Part shown: positions 7,707-17,577 of the stretch, one piece after another
Position numbering within the stretch: the first letter of the stretch is position 1
Layout: every line of letters starts with the position of its first letter
The notes under the pieces: model-generated
Database searches by the model: none
Told to the model about the DNA's origin: nothing
What the model saw: the letters and a program-made list of their open reading frames with translations, nothing else
From: Spirulinaceae cyanobacterium SM2_1_0
GTDB taxonomy: Bacteria; Cyanobacteriota; Cyanobacteriia; Cyanobacteriales; Spirulinaceae
Direction: 5' to 3'
Length of the DNA: 64,000 bases
Assembly (NCBI GenBank): GCA_012031265.1
Contig: JAAUTY010000006.1
Coordinates: 1-64,000, forward strand
Position numbers and translations under genes: made by a program

Positions 7707-8323
7707 TTACAGCTCAATCATATCTTGATTTTCTGAAGCTGCCTTTTTCCCCGGTTGATTCAGTTCCAGTAATCCCGGCGGCGGCACAATTTCTAACCGC
7801 GCGGCGATCAGATCGACGACCGGGACAATCGCTTTGACGAAGGGAATCAGGATCGGTGCCGCCGTCGGCTCAGCCGTGCGCTGGACGGCGAGTAGATCGT
7901 TGCCGGCCCGCAGCACATCCACGACGGTGCCGATGGTTTCGCCAGTCGTTTGCAGCACGACGGTTAAGCCGACCAGATCGGCGACGTGATATTCGTCAGG
8001 GTCATTCAGAGGGGGCGATCGCCTGCCTTAACCAAGATTTTGCTGCCGCGTAGGGTCTCGGCTTGCGTGCGATTCTCGATCCCCGCCAGCCGAATCACAT
8101 ACAAGCTCTTACCCGCCAGCCAACGGCCACTCAGCAACTCGACGGGCTGCGGGTCGCTGGCAGGCGAGGTTTGCAGCCAGCGGGAGCCGGGTTGCTCAAA
8201 GCGCTCCGGAAAATCGGTGTCGGGGTAGACGCGCAATTCCCCTTGCAAGCCCTGGGGCGCGACAATCGTGCCGACCACGAGCCAGTCATCAGCAGCAGCA
8301 GTTTGAGCCATCAGGTCGGGCAT
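7707..8323 (-). pseudogene. rimM: Ribosome maturation factor RimM, interrupted by a one-base frameshift
   Basis: Two frames together make one RimM. The 5' part has LVVGTIVAPQGLQGELRVYP and runs to KAGDRPL*. The 3' part resumes as NDPDEYHVADLVGLTVVLQ and ends NQDMIEL. RimM binds S19 and assists 30S maturation; the normal ~170-200 aa length is reached when the parts are joined. On the plus strand the break falls in a run of five G at 8011-8015. A sixth G gives GDRPPLNDPDEYH without a gap. RimM is widely conserved, so a sequencing error is more likely than true loss. The start is probably the Met at 8323 (MPDLMAQ) or 8311; the frame stays open to 8386. Confidence 0.85.
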
Positions 8324-8429
8324 CGGCGATTTCATGCCTGAAAAATTCTCAACCAGCAGTGGAGACACAGTAGACCATGCCTCCACTCAGGTTTTAACGC
8401 CAGCGAGTGTGATACGACAATACCCGCGC

Positions 8430-9065
8430 CTACTTGTTCGGCTGCGGCGTCATGCGGAGGTAGGGCTTGATCTCGGTCACGCCTTTCGGGAACTGCTTCT
8501 TGGCGTCTTCCGTGGCGATCTTCGGCGAGACCACGCAGTCTTCGCCATCTTGCCAGTTGACGGGTGTGGCCACTTTGTAGTTATCGGTCAACTGGAGTGA
8601 GTCGAGCACCCGCAGGATCTCTTGGAAGTTGCGGCCGGTGCTCGGCGGATAGGTCAGCGTCAGGCGCAGCTTGCGGTTGGGGTCGATCACGAATACAGTG
8701 CGCACCGTCACTTTGGCGTCGGCATTGGGGTGAATCATGCCGTACAGATCGGACACTTTCTTATCAGAGTCAGCCAAGATCGGATAGTTGACGGTGGTGC
8801 TCTGCGTCTCGTTGATGTCACCGATCCAGCCCTTGTGGGAGTCGGCATCATCTACGCTCAGAGCAATCACCTTGGCATTGCGCTTGGCAAATTCGGGCTT
8901 GAGCTTCGCGACTTCGCCCAGCTCGGTGGTGCAAACCGGCGTGTAGTCGGCCGGGTGGGAAAAGAGTACGACCCAGCTATCGCCAGCCCAGTCGTAGAAG
9001 GAAATTTCGCCCTCGCTGGAGGCCTGGGTAAAATCGGGGACTTGGTCGCCTAATTGTAGAACCAT
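8430..9065 (-). CDS. 1-Cys peroxiredoxin (Prx6 type)
   Basis: The protein has 211 aa, the normal length for the Prx6 group. The peroxidatic site PVCTTE places the catalytic Cys at residue 45 (preceded by SHPADYT). The C-terminal half has the Prx6-type extension (YPPSTGRNF near 140, then VATPVNWQDGEDCVV). It reduces hydrogen peroxide and organic peroxides in the cytosol. Cys also occurs near residue 175, in the DCVV of the extension, which is common in this group and is not a resolving Cys. It is divergent from the gamma-glutamyltransferase gene, with a 288-bp shared upstream region that contains a strong inverted repeat. Confidence 0.9.
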   Translation of the reverse strand: MVLQLGDQVPDFTQASSEGEISFYDWAGDSWVVLFSHPADYTPVCTTELGEVAKLKPEFAKRNAKVIALSVDDADSHKGWIGDINETQSTTVNYPILADSDKKVSDLYGMIHPNADAKVTVRTVFVIDPNRKLRLTLTYPPSTGRNFQEILRVLDSLQLTDNYKVATPVNWQDGEDCVVSPKIATEDAKKQFPKGVTEIKPYLRMTPQPNK

Positions 9066-9125
9066 CTGCGTTAATCTCCTTTGCTGAACTCAGACTCTTG
9101 GGACACCAAGTTTTGATTGTGGCAT

Positions 9126-9153
9126 AAAACCCCAGTATCCCGATGGGGTTTTA
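9126..9153. promoter_or_regulatory. Inverted repeat in the divergent prx-ggt intergenic region
   Basis: AAAACCCCA and TGGGGTTTT form a perfect 9-bp stem with a 9-base loop, ending in T4. It looks like a terminator, but it lies about 60 bp upstream of the peroxiredoxin start and 200 bp upstream of ggt, where neither gene ends. It could be an operator, an attenuator in the prx leader, or an incidental hairpin. Confidence 0.35.
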
Positions 9154-9353
9154 GTGCTTGCTTACAATTCTAGACATTTTGAGATAAATTACTGCGGGTG
9201 GGCTGACCGATCAGTGTAAAGAGTCATGAGGCGCAGACTCTACGGCTTTTGATACCTAACCAGACTGCTCCTCACGGCCGACTTGAAGGCGATGTTCCTA
9301 CTCCTAACCATTTTGCCAGTCGCGTAGAATAATCGAAACATTGCCGCGCGCTC

Positions 9354-11117
9354 ATGCCCTCCTCCAAGTTCTCGCGCCGCCAGCTTCTCCTCGGTGCAGC
9401 GGCTTTTAGCGGCCGCCTCTTGGCTACCGCTGGTCAGGCTCAAGTCGAGTCGCCACCTGCACCCATCTACAGCCGCGATGACCGCTGGCATCCGGTCATG
9501 GGTGTGGCGGGCATGGTCGCTAGCCAGGAGGCGATCGCCAGTCGTGTCGGTCGTTCGATCCTAGCGGCGGGGGGCAATGCCGTCGATGCCGCCGTCGCCA
9601 TCGGCCTCGCCCTCGCCGTCACCCTCCCCCGCGCGGGCAACCTCGGCGGCGGCGGTTTTATGCTGATTCACCCAGCGGCGACGCGCGAGACTATTGCCCT
9701 CGACTACCGCGAGAAAGCACCGCTCGCCGCCAGCCGCGAGATGTTTCTCGATGCGGCGGGCAATGCGGATCCGGAGCAGTCGCGCGACAGTCACCTCGCC
9801 GTCGGGGTGCCCGGAACTGTCGCCGGTTTTGCCTTGGCACTGGCGCGCTACGGCACTTTCACTTGGGCGGAGGTGCTGCAACCGGCGATCGCCCTCGCTG
9901 AGCAGGGTTTCCCCGTCAGCCAGGACTTGCATGAATCCCTCGCCTTTGCCCGCGCGCGCCTGAGTCGCTCCCCCGCCAGTCGCGCCGCCTTTTTTAAACC
10001 CGACGGTAGCCTATACGCGATCGGCGAGACCCTGGTGCAGCCGGATTTGGCGCGGACGCTGCGGTTGCTGGCCAGCGAGGGGCCGAGCGCGTTTTATCAG
10101 GGGGCGATCGCACTGGCGATCGCCGACGATATGGCAGCCAATGGCGGCCTGATCACCCAGGCTGACCTCGCGCGCTACCAGCCGGTCATCCGTCAGCCGG
10201 TGCGCGGACGCTATCGCGGCTACGACATCGAGTCCATGCCGCCGCCCAGTTCCGGCGGTGTGCATCTGGTGCAGATGCTCAATCTGCTGGAACCCTTTCA
10301 ACTCGCCAATCTCGGTCACAACAGCGCCCAGACGATTCACCTCATGGCCGAGAGCATGAAGCTCGCCTACGCCGATCGCTCCCGCTATCTCGGCGATCCC
10401 GATTTTGTCCCGGTACCAGTGGCCGGACTGACGGCGCGCCGCTATGCCGACCAACTGCGATCGCGCCTCAATCCCTACCAGGCGACGCCGAGTGTGGCGA
10501 TCGCTCCCGGCAATCCCCAAGCGGCGCAACGGTTTGAAAGCAACGAAACCACTCACTATTCGGTCATCGACCGCGCGGGCAATGCCGTCAGCAACACCTA
10601 CACGCTCAACTTCAGCTACGGCACAGGCTGGATGGTTCCCGGCACCGGCATTTTGCTTAACAATGAAATGGACGACTTCTCGGCGCAACCGGGAGTTCCG
10701 AACGCTTACGGGCTGATCGGCGGCGAGTTCAATGCCGTGGAGCCGGAGAAGCGGATGCTGAGTTCGATGACACCGACGCTGGTGAGCCGCGACGGACAGA
10801 TTTACTTCGCGACCGGCAGTCCCGGCGGCAGTCGTATTATCACCACGGTCTTACAGGTCGTGCTGAATGTGCTGGAGCATGACTTGAACCTCGCCGTTGC
10901 CGCCGCCGCGCCACGCATCCATCACCAGTGGCTACCGGATGAGTTGCGCGTAGAGTCGGGGCTGAGTGCTGATACACTCCGCTTGCTAGCACGCCGGGGA
11001 CACACGGTGATTGAACGGGCGACGATGGGCAGTGTGCAGAGTGTCGGGCGAGTGGGCGATCGCTTCTTTGGAGCCGCCGATCCCCGCAGTCCCGGCGCAC
11101 TGGCGATTGGGCTTTAG
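9354..11117 (+). CDS. ggt: Gamma-glutamyltransferase
   Basis: The 587-aa precursor begins with a twin-arginine-like signal (SRRQLLLGAAAF, residues 8-19), so export to the periplasm is likely. The autocleavage site TTHYSVID places the catalytic Thr at about residue 399. Upstream, GGNAVDAAVAIGLALAVT and the GNLGGGGFM segment are typical of the large subunit. The enzyme cleaves gamma-glutamyl bonds, for example of glutathione, and transfers the glutamyl group to water or amino acids. The small subunit carries the GSPGGSRIITTV motif. The length is normal and no key residue is missing. Confidence 0.93.
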   Translation: MPSSKFSRRQLLLGAAAFSGRLLATAGQAQVESPPAPIYSRDDRWHPVMGVAGMVASQEAIASRVGRSILAAGGNAVDAAVAIGLALAVTLPRAGNLGGGGFMLIHPAATRETIALDYREKAPLAASREMFLDAAGNADPEQSRDSHLAVGVPGTVAGFALALARYGTFTWAEVLQPAIALAEQGFPVSQDLHESLAFARARLSRSPASRAAFFKPDGSLYAIGETLVQPDLARTLRLLASEGPSAFYQGAIALAIADDMAANGGLITQADLARYQPVIRQPVRGRYRGYDIESMPPPSSGGVHLVQMLNLLEPFQLANLGHNSAQTIHLMAESMKLAYADRSRYLGDPDFVPVPVAGLTARRYADQLRSRLNPYQATPSVAIAPGNPQAAQRFESNETTHYSVIDRAGNAVSNTYTLNFSYGTGWMVPGTGILLNNEMDDFSAQPGVPNAYGLIGGEFNAVEPEKRMLSSMTPTLVSRDGQIYFATGSPGGSRIITTVLQVVLNVLEHDLNLAVAAAAPRIHHQWLPDELRVESGLSADTLRLLARRGHTVIERATMGSVQSVGRVGDRFFGAADPRSPGALAIGL

Positions 11118-11215
11118 ACCGGGCGGCGGCAGAATCGCCAGTGAAGGGCAAAAACCACATTTTTTCCGGAACGCGAGCGTTACAATGCATTTTGCAAGCT
11201 ACGACCGCAAGACCT

Positions 11216-12157
11216 GTGTCTCAGTCCCCTCCCGAAGCCCCATCGGCTACACCCGCATCGGCATCCTCCCCCCCACCAACCAAATCCTCGCGTTCGTTTC
11301 GACCGCTTGCCTGGTTGGGCGGTCTACTCTTCCGGTTGATCCTGTTGGGGATGGCGGGGGGCGTTGCGGCAGCCATTGGCATTGTGTTGGCGATCGCCGG
11401 TGAACCCCCGGAAACCGTGGAGAAACCCCTGGCACTGACCACCTGGGAACAGCTCCAAAATCCCTCCCCCAGCCCGACACCGATCCCAGAACCGCTGGCT
11501 AGCCCGACCCCGACGCCAGAGCCAACCGATGGCTCCGTGACGCCGGAACAGCGGACACAATTGCAACAGCAGGTGAATGCCCTCAATGAACAGCTGAATG
11601 CGGCAATCGCTGGGGCTGCTGAACTAGAGGAGCGCTTAGGGATCGAGGTGGATGAGCCGCTGCCAGATGTGCAACCAGCCGAGGAGCAAACGCTATCGCA
11701 GCGCTTGCAAGCGATTACCCAGGCGATCCAGGCTCTACCGGCTGCCCCCGAACCGCCGCCGCCGGTGCTACCGCCCTTAGCGGCGAATGCCGAGATTCAG
11801 CTCGGTCGCAAGTTGCGCTGGAGCTACGATCTCGACTCGATCTTTGATGAGAATAATGCGATTTCTGAACAGGGCGATCGCCAACTCTTTCACCTCGTCC
11901 AGCAGGAGCTAGCCCAATACCCCGGCGCGACGGTTCGCATTGGCGTCCACCTCGATAATGAAACCGAACCAGAAGCCAGCCGCCAGCTTTCGCTGCAACT
12001 GGCACAAACGTTGGAGCAATATCTGCGCAACGAACTCGGCAACAGTGACACCCACACCTGGCTGCCGATCGGCTTTGGCGCGTCTCGCCCGCTAGTTCCC
12101 AATGACTCCGATGCCAATCGTCAACGCAATCGCCGTGTCGAAATTGGCATTGACTGA
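11216..12157 (+). CDS. OmpA/MotB-domain membrane protein with Pro-rich linker
   Basis: The layout is a Pro/Ser-rich cytoplasmic N-terminus, one transmembrane helix (LILLGMAGGVAAAIGIVLAI), a Pro-Thr-Glu linker, a coiled-coil Gln-rich segment and a C-terminal OmpA-like domain (about 100 aa). The domain ends in the peptidoglycan-binding signature: GFGASRPLVPND, then NRQRNRRVEI. It would anchor to peptidoglycan. I use the GTG at 11216 because the preceding 25 codons (open to 11141) look non-coding. It follows ggt on the same strand, with 98 bp between. The exact role is unknown. Confidence 0.75.
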   Translation: MSQSPPEAPSATPASASSPPPTKSSRSFRPLAWLGGLLFRLILLGMAGGVAAAIGIVLAIAGEPPETVEKPLALTTWEQLQNPSPSPTPIPEPLASPTPTPEPTDGSVTPEQRTQLQQQVNALNEQLNAAIAGAAELEERLGIEVDEPLPDVQPAEEQTLSQRLQAITQAIQALPAAPEPPPPVLPPLAANAEIQLGRKLRWSYDLDSIFDENNAISEQGDRQLFHLVQQELAQYPGATVRIGVHLDNETEPEASRQLSLQLAQTLEQYLRNELGNSDTHTWLPIGFGASRPLVPNDSDANRQRNRRVEIGID

Positions 12158-12274
12158 GCCACTCAACGAGGGCGATCGCCTGCTTAGTCCAGTTGCGCGC
12201 CGCTGCAATCTATGGCTTAATAACCTTGTTAAGAATTGTAAAGCAACTATAACCACTGCAATTTAGCATCCATC

Positions 12275-12445
12275 ATGTCTGAATCCACCCCGACGCCAAC
12301 GCCGAATCTCCCCGAACCGAAGTTTGGGTTCAATGACTATGCCGAACGCCTCAATGGCCGCGCGGCGATGATTGGCTTCATTCTTGCCCTGCTGATCGAA
12401 GCACTCAGCGGTCAGGGTGTGCTGGGCTGGCTGGGCTTGTACTAG
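12275..12445 (+). CDS. High-light-inducible / CAB-ELIP-like protein
   Basis: The 56-aa protein carries a single chlorophyll-binding-type helix, with the hallmark ERLNGRAAMIGF (about residues 24-35) followed by a hydrophobic stretch. The Pro/Thr-rich N-terminus is typical of short Hli/Scp proteins. These bind chlorophyll and carotenoid in thylakoids and protect photosystem assembly under excess light. The TAG stop is part of the CTAG that opens the adjacent repeat element. Upstream is an AT-rich stretch (about 12220-12270) that probably holds its promoter. Confidence 0.88.
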   Translation: MSESTPTPTPNLPEPKFGFNDYAERLNGRAAMIGFILALLIEALSGQGVLGWLGLY

Positions 12446-12687
12446 TGCAAGAGGGCGGAAATGAGATGCCTATTCAAAATCCCCAGGCTTCCCGTATTGC
12501 AGGCACTCAAAACTCAGAACTCAAAATTCCGCGTAGCGGTACTAGTACAAGGCGGCAGAAATAAGATGCCCATTCAAGATCCGTAGGATGCCCGTATTGT
12601 CTACACTCAAAACTCAGAACTCCCCGTATCCGTAGGATGCCCGTATTGTCTACACTCAGCACTCAAAACTCCCCGTAGCGGTACTAG
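12442..12687. repeat. Two tandem copies of a CTAG-bounded interspersed element
   Basis: One unit runs from CTAG at 12442-12445 to CTAG at 12542-12545. The second shares that CTAG and ends at CTAG 12684-12687, with an internal duplication of the segment GGATGCCCGTATTGTCTACA. Each ends in CCGCGTAGCGGTACTAG or CCCCGTAGCGGTACTAG. The TAG stop of the hli gene and, on the other strand, the TAG stop of the DUF3318 gene lie exactly on the outer CTAGs. Related copies lie at 19438, 20417, 34615, 38260, 53652 and 60774. Confidence 0.85.
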
Positions 12688-13286
12688 ACACTCCAAGTCG
12701 CCATCGCGGGATCGGCAAGCACGCGCAGATTTTGAGCGCGCAAAGCTTCGCGGAAGCTGAGACCGCGCCGACCTTCGAGGCGGGCCGTGGCTTCTAGAGC
12801 GGCGAGGAGATTGGCGGCGGCGGCGGCACGACTGTAGCCGCGTCGTTGGGCCGTGGCGATCGCCCCTTCATCCGCCTCGACTTCCCGTTGCGCGCCGCGA
12901 AAACTCTGCCAGAGTTGGCGCACGGCGATCGCGCTCAACCCGCCCGCGACCAGCACTCCCATCGCATCCCCCTGCGACAATTCCACCGCCGTACCCACGA
13001 CACCCGCGAGTGCCAGACCCTGATACCAGTCCGGCTTCAGCCACTTGATCCCCACCAGCCAGGTCACGGCACGGAGGAAGAGGAGATCGCGCTGTTCCAG
13101 CGGCAGCTCCTGCCAGAGATCAAAGTTGATCTGCACGGGTCGCACGTCACGCTTCCAGGGTTTTGGGAACGGCGTCTCGAGCACCACCGCTTGCTGAGGT
13201 TTGTTGTAAACCCGCACAAACATTCGCCCAGAAGCGGGCATCAATTCGCGCAGGCGGGCAATTTCTACATCTGGATTCACAGCCAT
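12684..13286 (-). CDS. DUF3318 family protein
   Basis: The protein has 200 aa. The N-terminal half carries the family signature: LRELMPASGRM, then PFPKPW and INFDLWQELP. A hydrophobic central segment (about residues 90-125, ALAGVVGTAVELSQGDAMGV) suggests membrane association, and the C-terminus is helical and Ala-rich. The family is widespread in cyanobacteria and its function is unknown. The stop codon lies within the CTAG of the adjacent repeat. It follows the Pro-rich secreted protein gene on the same strand with a 6-bp gap, so the two are likely co-transcribed. Confidence 0.8.
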   Translation of the reverse strand: MAVNPDVEIARLRELMPASGRMFVRVYNKPQQAVVLETPFPKPWKRDVRPVQINFDLWQELPLEQRDLLFLRAVTWLVGIKWLKPDWYQGLALAGVVGTAVELSQGDAMGVLVAGGLSAIAVRQLWQSFRGAQREVEADEGAIATAQRRGYSRAAAAANLLAALEATARLEGRRGLSFREALRAQNLRVLADPAMATWSV

Positions 13287-13292
13287 CTCCCC

Positions 13293-14126
13293 CTAGCCAT
13301 TGCCCCGTGTGACCGGTTGCAAGGTCGGTGTCAGCGTCGCATAGACCGGCTCAACCTGACCCGCCGCCTCTTCCGTCGCGGCGATCGTCAAAATCAGCAA
13401 GCGACCAGCAATCTGCTGCGAGAGCATCACCCCCTGCATCGGCTGACTATTGCGCCCCTGGGACAGCGTCGCCATCCAGGGAATGCGCGCCCCGCCCGTC
13501 GGCGTCGGCTCAAAGGCTCCTGGTTGCAGATTTTCGCCGCGCGAGAAAGTATCGATCGCCACTTGGGCTAACGCAGCCGGGGCAACGGCCGCATCATTGG
13601 CACGCGGTCGCACCGCTACCGTGTAAGCCACCTGACCGTCCGGTGACTCGAACAGGGGAACGCCGCTGACACTGCTCTGAGTGTAGTCTTGGATGACGCC
13701 GATCTGAAACCGGTTGCCGGGGTCTTGGTAAAGCTCCGCCGCGAGTGGTAGGGTAACCGGCTGTACCGTCGTCGTCGGTACCGGTGAGTCTACCGGCGTC
13801 GGACTCACTTCAGGGCTAGGAGTGGGGGTAACGGCGGGGGCAGGACTGGGACTCAGTTCTGGACTCGGACTCACTGCCGGGTCTGGGCTGGGGCTAATCG
13901 CGGGACTGGGACTGACCGCCGGTACCGGGCTAACGGCGGGGCTGGGGTCAATAGCCGGGGCGGGACTCGGACTGACTGCTGGCGTAGGACTGGGACTCAC
14001 CGCCGGGCTAGGAGTGGGTGCTTGTGCCAACCCCTGGGGTTGCCAGCTCGCGAGGCTGCCGACGGTGACGAGGGCGATCGCCGTCGCGAAAACCAAACCG
14101 AGAAACCAAAGTCGCTTGCGTTGCAT
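13293..14126 (-). CDS. Secreted protein with Pro/Ser-rich repeats, unknown
   Basis: The 277-aa protein begins with a signal sequence (RKRLWFLGLVFATAIALVTV). A ~90-residue low-complexity region built on SPSP, PAVSPSP and PTP repeats comes next. A C-terminal globular domain of ~140 aa (YQDPGNRFQIGVIQDY onward) resembles periplasmic PsbP-like or small lipoprotein folds only loosely. The repeat region should lie outside the membrane and span the wall. It is upstream of the DUF3318 gene with a 6-bp gap. I recognise no enzyme motif. Confidence 0.6.
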   Translation of the reverse strand: MQRKRLWFLGLVFATAIALVTVGSLASWQPQGLAQAPTPSPAVSPSPTPAVSPSPAPAIDPSPAVSPVPAVSPSPAISPSPDPAVSPSPELSPSPAPAVTPTPSPEVSPTPVDSPVPTTTVQPVTLPLAAELYQDPGNRFQIGVIQDYTQSSVSGVPLFESPDGQVAYTVAVRPRANDAAVAPAALAQVAIDTFSRGENLQPGAFEPTPTGGARIPWMATLSQGRNSQPMQGVMLSQQIAGRLLILTIAATEEAAGQVEPVYATLTPTLQPVTRGNG

Positions 14127-14177
14127 CGTTCAAAACACCGGCGAGATTTGCGTAAAACCGAATCATCACAGCAGACA

Positions 14178-15617
14178 CTACTGATTCAAGCCCAAGGCAC
14201 CCGGCTGACCAAAGTAGAAAAGGCCAGCCACACAACCCGTCATCAATGTGGCTAAAGTTGCCGCCCAGAGTGCCTTGAAGCCCAGGGCCGACACTTCGGA
14301 GCGCCGCTCCGGGATCAGCGCTGCCAAACCGCCGACAAAGATACCGTAGGAGGCGAAGTGAGTGAAGCCGCAGAGCACATAGCTGACGATCAGCAGCGCC
14401 CGACCGCTGAGCACGCCCTCGCCTGCCAAGCTCGCCAAGGTCAGGTAGGGAGGAATATTAGTCTCGAATAGGCGGCGACCGATGATCAGCGAACTCTGCC
14501 AAAGTTCTGACCAGTCGAGCGAGATGCCGGTCAAGAAGGTCAGCGGCACAAAGAGGATGCCGAGAATATTCTGAATGGTGATGAATTGGAAAGCGACGCC
14601 GATCGGTTGGAAGAGCACCGGGCCTTCGCTCAGTCCAGCTAGGCTGGCGAAGAGGGCATTCACCAAGGCAAGGAGACCGAGGATGGCGATGATCACTGCC
14701 GCAATGCCGACTGCCATCTTGACGCCATCCAGCGCCCCGACGATCAGGCTGTCCATCGGGTTGAGACGGTTGCTGGGGTCTTCGTCTTCGTCTTCTGGGA
14801 GCGTGCCCATCGTCTTTGGCTCATCGGTTTCCGGGACGAGCAGTTTTGAGATCACAAAGCAGGCTGGGATTGTCAGGATCGAGGCCGAGACTAAGTGACC
14901 GGTGATCGCCGGAAAAACGCCGCGCAGCAGCCCCGCGTAGAGGGCGAGCACTGAGGAGGCAATCGAGCCGAAGCAACTGGTGAGGATGGCGCAGAGTTCG
15001 CTGCGGGTCATGTCCAGGAGGAAAGGCTTGACGGCTAGTGCTGACTCGATGCCGACGAAAATGTTGGCGGCGCCGGCGAGGGATTCTGCACCGCTGATTT
15101 TCATCGTGCGCTGGAAGATCCAAGCGAAGACGCGGACGACGGGCTGAATGACCTGGAGGCGATAGAGCAGGCTGACCAGGGCGGCGAAGAAGATGACCTG
15201 GGGCAGCGAGCGGAAGGCAATGATGAAGCCGAGGTTGAGGTTGTCGTTGCCGATGCGATCGCCCGGAACTGGCACAAATGGCTCACCCAGCGCTCGCACC
15301 AGCCAGCGGCCGGCGGGGCCGGGGCCGACGACGCGATTGGGGTCGGGCACAATCGCGGAGTCACCGCCCCCGAAGAGGAAACGTGCCCCGGCTTCTGAAG
15401 CATCGAGCACGACATTCAACAGGTTATTTAGCCCTTCTACTGCCTGACTGCCGACGAGGAAGACGAAGGCCCCGACGAGTAGTTGCAGCAAAATCCCGAA
15501 AACAATGACGTTCCAAGGGATGACGCGCTTGTTCTCCGAGCCGAGCCAAGCGATTAGGCACAGCCCCAACATCCCAGCGGCGGAAATAATGTTGAGGTAG
15601 TAACTCGTATATTCCAC
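14178..15617 (-). CDS. Concentrative nucleoside transporter (NupC/CNT family)
   Basis: The protein has about 479 aa and many hydrophobic helices. The CNT core motifs are clear: SGAESLAGAANIFVGIESAL, then a transport-domain helix with MTRSEL, and in the second half FVPLTFLTGISLDW followed by the GFTHFASYGIFVGGLAALIP segment. The family moves nucleosides by Na+ or H+ symport across the plasma membrane. An acidic loop (EDEDEDPSN) lies in the middle. I chose the GTG at 15615-15617 (VEYTSYYLN), which has GAGG eight bases upstream; the TTG seven codons earlier is less convincing. Confidence 0.88.
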   Translation of the reverse strand: MEYTSYYLNIISAAGMLGLCLIAWLGSENKRVIPWNVIVFGILLQLLVGAFVFLVGSQAVEGLNNLLNVVLDASEAGARFLFGGGDSAIVPDPNRVVGPGPAGRWLVRALGEPFVPVPGDRIGNDNLNLGFIIAFRSLPQVIFFAALVSLLYRLQVIQPVVRVFAWIFQRTMKISGAESLAGAANIFVGIESALAVKPFLLDMTRSELCAILTSCFGSIASSVLALYAGLLRGVFPAITGHLVSASILTIPACFVISKLLVPETDEPKTMGTLPEDEDEDPSNRLNPMDSLIVGALDGVKMAVGIAAVIIAILGLLALVNALFASLAGLSEGPVLFQPIGVAFQFITIQNILGILFVPLTFLTGISLDWSELWQSSLIIGRRLFETNIPPYLTLASLAGEGVLSGRALLIVSYVLCGFTHFASYGIFVGGLAALIPERRSEVSALGFKALWAATLATLMTGCVAGLFYFGQPGALGLNQ

Positions 15618-15883
15618 AGCGGCGTCCTCACCTCCCAAATGGCGGATTCGTCTGGCTTCAGGCAGCTTACACCAAAGACAATAGCGGAAAATGCGGCGTT
15701 TTTTTAGATTGGCGGCAAGAGTGCGGGCGATCCGCCCATTTACCGGAATCCCAGCGAAATCCTTGATAAGCTACGGACAGATAGAGCCAGTGGTGCGCTC
15801 AGCTCGGCCATGATCGCCAACGGGTTCCGGCTGGCTCGGTCGCTCTCGACGCTGGCATTGCATTGCTTGAGGTGACGGTCAAT

Positions 15884-16159
15884 ATGGAAGCGTTCAGCCC
15901 GACGCCGCCTGCTTGGACAGAGAAAGCGGCTCATGCGCTGCATTTTTGCTGTCCGCGCTGTGGTGCCTCGTCCTACCAAGCCCAGCGGGTCTGGATCAAC
16001 CGCCGTGCCCCCGTGCTCAGCGAGGATTATCAACGCAAGTGGCAGGAATTTTATCAGTGTGAATGTGAGCAGGCTTGGTGGGCCTGGAGTAGCGATCGCC
16101 CGCCGTCCAATCTGCTGGAGCGCGATCACCCCGACCCAGAAGATGCTGACGAACGCTAG
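15884..16159 (+). CDS. Small zinc-ribbon-like protein
   Basis: The 91-aa protein has the Cys pattern CCPRCGASS near the N-terminus and CECEQAW further on, about 35 residues apart, consistent with one zinc-binding site. The remainder is rich in Trp and acidic residues. The ATG at 15884 is preceded by GAGGTGA. An in-frame TTG at 15863 is possible. The function is unknown. It lies 71 bp before accC on the same strand. Confidence 0.6.
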   Translation: MEAFSPTPPAWTEKAAHALHFCCPRCGASSYQAQRVWINRRAPVLSEDYQRKWQEFYQCECEQAWWAWSSDRPPSNLLERDHPDPEDADER

Positions 16160-16230
16160 CCGCTGCCTGAGCCAACGCCGGAGGGCGCGGAAACTGTATA
16201 GTTGATCCACCACTGAACCCCGCGAGAGCG

Positions 16231-17574
<1,344 letters not shown>

Positions 17575-17577
17575 GTC

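Noticed and set aside
12684-13571. Plus-strand ORF of 241 aa at 12846-13571
   Set aside because: It lies antisense to DUF3318 and the Pro-rich protein, with His/Arg-rich composition typical of a shadow frame.
13800-14020. Possible CRISPR-like or tandem repeat of GGACTCG-type units
   Set aside because: The repetition encodes the SPSP/PAVSP low-complexity region of the secreted protein; spacing and variation follow codons, not a repeat-spacer pattern.
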